Assembly (NCBI GenBank): GCA_947470575.1
Contig: CANITX010000005.1
Coordinates: 1-45,129, forward strand
Length of the DNA stretch: 45,129 nt
Direction of reading: 5' to 3'
Source of the DNA: Rhodospirillales bacterium
GTDB taxonomy: Bacteria > Pseudomonadota > Alphaproteobacteria > Rhodospirillales > CAMCUA01
Part shown: positions 39,917-45,129 of the stretch, piece after piece
How positions within the stretch are numbered: position 1 is the stretch's first letter
Layout of the letters: each line of letters begins with the position of its first letter
The notes under the pieces: model-generated
Databases searched by the model: none
Seen by the model: only the letters and a program-made list of their open reading frames with translations
Told to the model about the DNA's origin: nothing
Translations under genes and position numbers: made by a program

Positions 39917-40052
39917 GCCCCCTCCTGACCCTTTGATTGCAATGCCTTGGCAAACAGGCTCAACATTTTGGTATGATGGAGACTAGGCGAGCGACCCCAC
40001 CGGCCGGTCAGGGCTCGGGCAGGTGCCTGATGGGCAGTGCAGTGGATGGGCG

Positions 40053-42130
40053 ATGGGCGATTCAGAGAATGTGACCGTTCCTCCCATGGACGGCGTAACA
40101 GACGAAGTGGCCTTGTTGCGCTTGGCCTTGACCGAAGAACGCCGTCGCCGGGAACGCGCTGAGCGGGCTTTAAGCGCCACCGAATCCACAAGCGATGCCG
40201 CAAGGGACCTACGCGACACGACACCTCAACGCCAGAGCGAAGCGCGGTTCAGAACAGCCTTCCAAAACTCCTCCGTCGGAATGGCGCTGAGCGAGTTGGA
40301 TGGTCGTTTTGTTCTCGTGAATCGGGCAATGTGCACGATACTCGGCTATTCCGAGGCCGAACTGCTCGAAATGTCCGGACCCGACATCGTCCACCCGGAT
40401 CATCGCATAGAGCATGTTGAGGCGCACAGGCAGCTGGTGGCTGGCGACATCGATCGTCACGAATCCGAAAAGAGATACCTGCGCAAGGATAACCGGATGA
40501 TATGGGGCATTGGTAATCTCGCCCTGGTTCGCGACGATGAAGGCTTCCCCATAAATATCATTTGCCAACTTCAGGATGTCACCGAGCGCAAGGCGGCCGA
40601 AGACGCCCTGCGGGGAAGCGAGGCCCGACTGCGGGCAATCATCGATCATTCGCCTACGGCCATCTTCTTGCGCGATAGGGATGGCCGCTACTTGTTGGCC
40701 AACTCCGAATACGAGCGACGCAACGGCTTCGCTCCGGGTACGGTTGTCGGCAAGACCGTTCATGAGCTATTCCCCCGCGAACGCGCCGATTACTTCATGA
40801 GCCGTGACCGTTCGATCTTCGAGATGGGGCAATTGACACAGCGGAAGGCCACGTCTCCCTCAACAACGGCGCGACAATGACGACATTAATCTTGCGCTTT
40901 CCGGTTCCCGGGCCGGACGGCAAGATTCATGCCGTTGGAGCAGTCTCCGCCAACATCACCGAACGCAAAATGGTCGAAGTGGCCCTGAAGGCGAGCGAAG
41001 CCCGCCTCAGGGCGGTTATGGACAACTGTCCAGCGGCTGTCTGCATCCGCGATAGGAACGGGCGCGTCATCCTATCCAATCGTGAATTCGACCGGCGGCG
41101 CGGCTTGCCGGCCAACAGTATAATCGGCGCCCATGTTTACGATTTCTGGTCCAAGGAACAGGCCGATACCATCCTGGCCGCGGATCGAGCGGTGATTTCG
41201 GGCGGCCGAATGTCCGCCAGTGAAAAGACCGAAGCCTTCGCCGACGGTTTGACGCGCACAGCACTCATTGTTCGGTTCCCAATTCAACGCGATGACGGTG
41301 AAGTTGAATCGCTCGGCATCATCTCCACTGACATCACGGAAATCCGCGAAGCGGAAGCGAAGCTGCGTCAGCAGCAGACCGAACTAGCCCACATCTACCG
41401 CCTGAACATCATGGGCGAAATGGCCACTGGCTTAGCCCATGAGCTTAACCAGCCGCTGGCGGCCATAATCAGCTACACGCAAGGTTGCGTACACCGCATG
41501 CATACCGGTGCGGACAGTTCCGAAGAACTGATCTCCGCCATGAGCAAAGTTATCGATCAGGCAACACGCGCCGGCGACATCATCAACTGGATGCGCGGCT
41601 TCGTGCGTAAGGGTGGAGATGAGAAATCGCCGACGGATCTCAACGTGCTGCTGAGCGAAGCCGTCGATGTTATCAGCCATGAGATCGGCAAGCAGGAAAT
41701 CCTGCTCGAACTGGACCTCAGCCCCCAGCATCTCATCATCGGGGCCGATCGCACGCAAATCCAACAGGTGGCGCTCAATCTCATCCGAAATGCCATTGAG
41801 GCCATGCACGCCATACCGCCGGCTCAGCGCAAGCTGGTGCTTCGCAGCCGCGCAGGAGGCGATATGGCTAGGGTCACCGTTATCGATAACGGACCAGGCA
41901 TCCCGGAGGCTTACCGAGATCGCCTTTTTGATCCGTTCTTCACCACCAAACAGGATGGTCTGGGCATGGGCCTCTCAATCTGCCGAACGATTATCGAGGA
42001 CCATGGTGGCAAGCTAGCTATAGACCCCACTAGCGGCAGCGGCACTACCTTTCACTTTTCGCTGCCTTTACGTGCCGAAGTCCAACCGCGTTCTCATGCT
42101 CCGCTTCCATCCGACACGACGGCCGAATAA
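40053..42130 (+). pseudogene. PAS-PAS-PAS sensor histidine kinase split by a frameshift (ORFs 40053..40880 and 40877..42130)
   Basis: ORF1 ends inside a PAS domain; ORF2 resumes the same PAS in the -1 frame (TLILRFPVPGPDGKIHAVGAVSANITERK), then PAS, H-box GEMATGLAHELNQPLAAIISY, N-box LNLIRNAIEAM, DNGPGIP and GLGMGLSIC. Confidence 0.82.
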
Positions 42131-42145
42131 ACACTTATCCCCCTA

Positions 42146-43501
42146 TTACCCCGACTGTGCCCGTTCTTGTCTCTTGCCTGCACCGGGCCCTTCCAACAGC
42201 CCTCCACGCGACAGCAGTTCGTCACGAACATTACGGGGTGGCACGGATTCAACTTTGCCACCCACCTCTAGCGACATGGCCGCAACGATGCCGGCGGCCT
42301 CCCCCATGGCAAAGCATTGTGCCGCAACCCGCAAGGATGCTTGGGCTTCGTGGTCCGCCGAGGCGCACCGACCGGCGACCACCAGATTGCGGGGGCCCGT
42401 CGCCGGCAACAGGGCGCCGAGCGGAATATCGTACCACCCACCGTCGGGCAACCAAACCCAACGGGTGGCCCTATCGGTACCGTGCTCTTCGATGGGCCAA
42501 CTGCAACGGGCGATGGCATCGTCGAAGCGAGCCAGCGACAGCACGTCGGCCGACGTAAGGCGATGACGCCCGACGATCCGGCGGCTTTCGCGGATGCCGA
42601 TCTGGGTGCCGAAGTCGAGAAGATACGCCCCGGCAAAGCCGGGCACATGCCCACGCAATGCGGCTATGTACTCTTGGACCTGCCGGCGTCCAGATCGCTC
42701 CGCGGCGCTGAGTTCAACCGTATCGAGCACATTGGGCGATCGCCCTTCGATGTCGACGCGTGTGATATTCAGGTGAGCGGTGCCATCCCGTCCCGGGAAA
42801 ATGCCGCCGGCTGTCCGGGGCAAGTCGAATCCGGCTCGTACCGCGTTCTCCAATGCCGCATGCAATTCCGGGCGCTTAAGTCGACTTACGGCTGTCGTAT
42901 CGACACCCCCGAGTCGAAACATCGTCGTCGGGAACTGCAAGGAAGCCAAATCCAATTCAAACGACACACCGGCCAAGGCGGCTACATCGCCATCGCCGGA
43001 GCCATCGACAAAGGCCCGAGCACGAACCGCCCAGCGCCCGTCCCGCCCCTGAAAGACGGCAGCGGCAAGACGATCGCCCTCGACCACGACATCGCAAAGC
43101 AGGGCGTGCAGGGCGACTGTCACACCGCAGGCCTCCGCCACATCGTCGGCAACCAGCCGAACCCCGGCCGAATCATAGGGCACGGTTGCCGCCTGCAACC
43201 AACGGACAGGATCCCGCGCCGCGTCGATCGCCTTCAACCGGTCAACAAACTCAGCCGCGAAGCCACCGACCGTCGGAAAATAGTCCTCGCCGTCGACGGT
43301 ATATAACCCGCAAATACTGCCGAGCGTCACGGCACTGAGCGTACCGCCGAGGAAGCCATATCGATCGGCCAGCATGACCGACGCCCCGGATCGCGCTGCG
43401 GCGACAGCGGCGGCAATACCGGCGGCCCCCCCGCCGATAACTAGGACGTCGACTTCGGCTCGCACAGGAGTCGAACGCGCTGGCTCGTGGATCTTATCCA
43501 A
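42146..43501 (-). CDS. FAD-dependent oxidoreductase
   Basis: VDVLVIGGGAAGIAAAVAAARSGASVMLADRYGFLGGTLSAVTLG; AFVDGSGDGDVAALAG; RIVGRHRLTSADVL. Confidence 0.9.
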   Translation of the reverse strand: MDKIHEPARSTPVRAEVDVLVIGGGAAGIAAAVAAARSGASVMLADRYGFLGGTLSAVTLGSICGLYTVDGEDYFPTVGGFAAEFVDRLKAIDAARDPVRWLQAATVPYDSAGVRLVADDVAEACGVTVALHALLCDVVVEGDRLAAAVFQGRDGRWAVRARAFVDGSGDGDVAALAGVSFELDLASLQFPTTMFRLGGVDTTAVSRLKRPELHAALENAVRAGFDLPRTAGGIFPGRDGTAHLNITRVDIEGRSPNVLDTVELSAAERSGRRQVQEYIAALRGHVPGFAGAYLLDFGTQIGIRESRRIVGRHRLTSADVLSLARFDDAIARCSWPIEEHGTDRATRWVWLPDGGWYDIPLGALLPATGPRNLVVAGRCASADHEAQASLRVAAQCFAMGEAAGIVAAMSLEVGGKVESVPPRNVRDELLSRGGLLEGPGAGKRQERAQSG

Positions 43502-43650
43502 AGACTGCTCCCGAAATCACCGCCCCGCCCCGAAGCCCCATTCGGTCCTCACATTACCAAGAATTCATCTTGCGGACAGCCGACGGTAAGGGCAGGCCCT
43601 CTATCTTTGCGTCAACGAGTGTCTTCATTTCTTGGTGACGGAGGTATCAC

Positions 43651-45129
43651 ATGTTCCGCGATGAATCATCTACGCCGACGTATCGTTCTGCCCCGGGACG
43701 GCGGCTTCGAGCCGGCTTTCTTGCAAGCGTTGCCGTCATCGGCCTGGGTATCGGCTTTGTCACGAGCCATATGGTCAGCGCCAGCGGTCCGGTCATTGAT
43801 ACCCCGCTATCGACAGCCAACGCGCCGGCCAGCTTCTCGATCCTGGCGAAAAAGGTATCGCCAGCCGTGGTCAATGTCGCCGCAGAACGTACCGTGGGCG
43901 ACCGCTCCATGGTCACGCGGCGCAACAACCAGATGCCGTTCCCTCCGGGGTCCCCCTTCGACGAATTTTTTCGGCGATTCTTCGATGAGCACGGCCAGAA
44001 CCGTCCGTTCGGACCTGGACAGGGCGATAATAACGACGACGACAACGCTCCGGGTCGGGGACAGCGCGCCCAATCCCTGGGGTCAGGATTCTTCATCGAC
44101 GCCGAAGGTCACGTGGTCACCAACAACCACGTCATTGAGGACTCCGACAAGATCAAGATCATTCTCAACGACGGCAGCACGTATGATGCCACTGTCGTCG
44201 GCCGCGATCCGAAAACCGACTTGGCCCTGCTGAAAGCCAACGTCGGCAAGCCGATCTCCTACGTCACCTTCGGGGATTCCGACAAGGCCGAGGTCGGCGA
44301 CTGGGTGGTGGCCGTCGGCAATCCATTCGGCCTCGGCGGTACGGTGACGGCAGGCATCATCTCCGCCCGCGGCCGTGACATTCAATCCGGCCCCTATGAC
44401 GATTTCCTACAGATCGATGCCTCGATCAACCGGGGCAACTCGGGTGGGCCGCTATTCGATCTCACTGGCCAGGTCATCGGCGTCAACACCGCCATCTATT
44501 CGCCCAATGGCGGCAGCGTCGGCATCGGCTTCGCCATACCTTCCAGCCTGGTCAAACTGGTGGTCGCCGACCTGAAGGACGACGGCAAAGTGAATCGCGG
44601 CTGGCTCGGCGTCAGCATTCAACCCGTGACGCCCGATCTGGCGGAAAGCCTTGCCCTGGACAAGCCACGAGGTGCGCTCATCGCCGAGGTCACGAGCGAC
44701 GGCCCCGCTGCCAAGGCCGGACTGCGCCAGCGCGACGTGATTCTGTCGGTTGGCGATACCGCCATTGACGATGTCCGAGCCCTGGTTCGCCATGTCGCGA
44801 GCCTACCGCAGGGGCGTAAGGTCGACATCACCATCTGGCGCGACAGCGCCAAGCGCACAATAAGCGCGACGATTGGCGCCACCCCGGCGGAACAGGTTGC
44901 CACCGCTTCCGGTAAAGCCGAGGGCAAGTCAGCCCCAGCCGCTCGCCTTGGCCTCACCGTGGCTCCCATGACGGCGGAAACCAAGGCCCGCTTCGGCATC
45001 AAAAATGCCACCGCCGGCGTCATCGTGATCGACGTCAGCGGCGACGGTCCCGCCGCTGAGGCTGGACTCCGCCCTGGCGATGTCATCGTCAAAGCGGGCG
45101 ACAAGACAGTCGAGAGCCCGCAGGCCTTG
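43651..45129 (+). CDS. DegP/HtrA (Do-family) serine endoprotease, truncated at right edge
   Basis: ATG at 43651 after GGAGG; N-terminal TM/signal (AGFLASVAVIGLGIGFVTSH); SGFFIDAEGHVVTNNHVIED (His), KTDLALLK (Asp), INRGNSGGPLFD (Ser); PDZ repeats. Open to the window end. Confidence 0.95.
   Translation, partial: MFRDESSTPTYRSAPGRRLRAGFLASVAVIGLGIGFVTSHMVSASGPVIDTPLSTANAPASFSILAKKVSPAVVNVAAERTVGDRSMVTRRNNQMPFPPGSPFDEFFRRFFDEHGQNRPFGPGQGDNNDDDNAPGRGQRAQSLGSGFFIDAEGHVVTNNHVIEDSDKIKIILNDGSTYDATVVGRDPKTDLALLKANVGKPISYVTFGDSDKAEVGDWVVAVGNPFGLGGTVTAGIISARGRDIQSGPYDDFLQIDASINRGNSGGPLFDLTGQVIGVNTAIYSPNGGSVGIGFAIPSSLVKLVVADLKDDGKVNRGWLGVSIQPVTPDLAESLALDKPRGALIAEVTSDGPAAKAGLRQRDVILSVGDTAIDDVRALVRHVASLPQGRKVDITIWRDSAKRTISATIGATPAEQVATASGKAEGKSAPAARLGLTVAPMTAETKARFGIKNATAGVIVIDVSGDGPAAEAGLRPGDVIVKAGDKTVESPQAL

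Noticed and set aside
40826-40880. Programmed -1 ribosomal frameshift in the histidine kinase
   Set aside because: No slippery heptamer or clear downstream stem-loop around CAATTGACACAGCGGAAGG; a simple 1-nt deletion or sequencing error is more likely.
42317-43306. 329-aa plus-strand ORF
   Set aside because: Antisense to the FAD-dependent oxidoreductase, which has strong family motifs.

Overview
The window is about 45 kb of GC-rich, alphaproteobacterial-looking chromosome. Left to right it contains: (1) the truncated end of an IS3-family element next to tRNA-Phe(GAA). (2) A housekeeping block: yacG, RNase E/G, maf, infA, LMW phosphatase, UPF0262, hisD, hisG, a class III nucleotide cyclase and murA. 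(3) tRNA-Thr(GGT), then a partner-switching-type signalling neighbourhood: RsbW-like HATPase, FecR, OmpA lipoprotein, CHASE2-SpoIIE/PP2C phosphatase, metallo-beta-lactamase-fold protein and STAS protein, with no sigma factor in view. (4) A nucleotide/nucleoside salvage island: exported 5'-nucleotidase, class C-like HAD acid phosphatase, BMP-type nucleoside ABC transporter, cdd, purine nucleoside phosphorylase, deoA and an SDR. (5) A phytanoyl-CoA-dioxygenase-like and a VOC protein, and a YbhGFSR-like ABC exporter operon. (6) An accessory-looking segment: exported zincin, small TM protein, stand-alone formyl-THF hydrolase-like protein, CBS protein, a GGDEF-EAL gene with an in-frame TGA, a PAS histidine kinase with a 1-nt frameshift, an FAD oxidoreductase and a DegP/HtrA protease running off the right edge. 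The most notable observations are the sigma-factor-less CHASE2/FecR/OmpA/MBL partner-switching neighbourhood, three lesions visible in sequence (nonsense codon, frameshift, apparent internal loss of HAD catalytic motifs), an SDR lacking the catalytic Tyr inside the nucleoside operon, a zincin with HEFAH and EDFAEAF motifs, and a stand-alone ALDH1L1-N-terminal-like formyl hydrolase. No CRISPR array, toxin-antitoxin or obvious prophage module was seen. All family calls come from reading the translations by eye; no database search was run.
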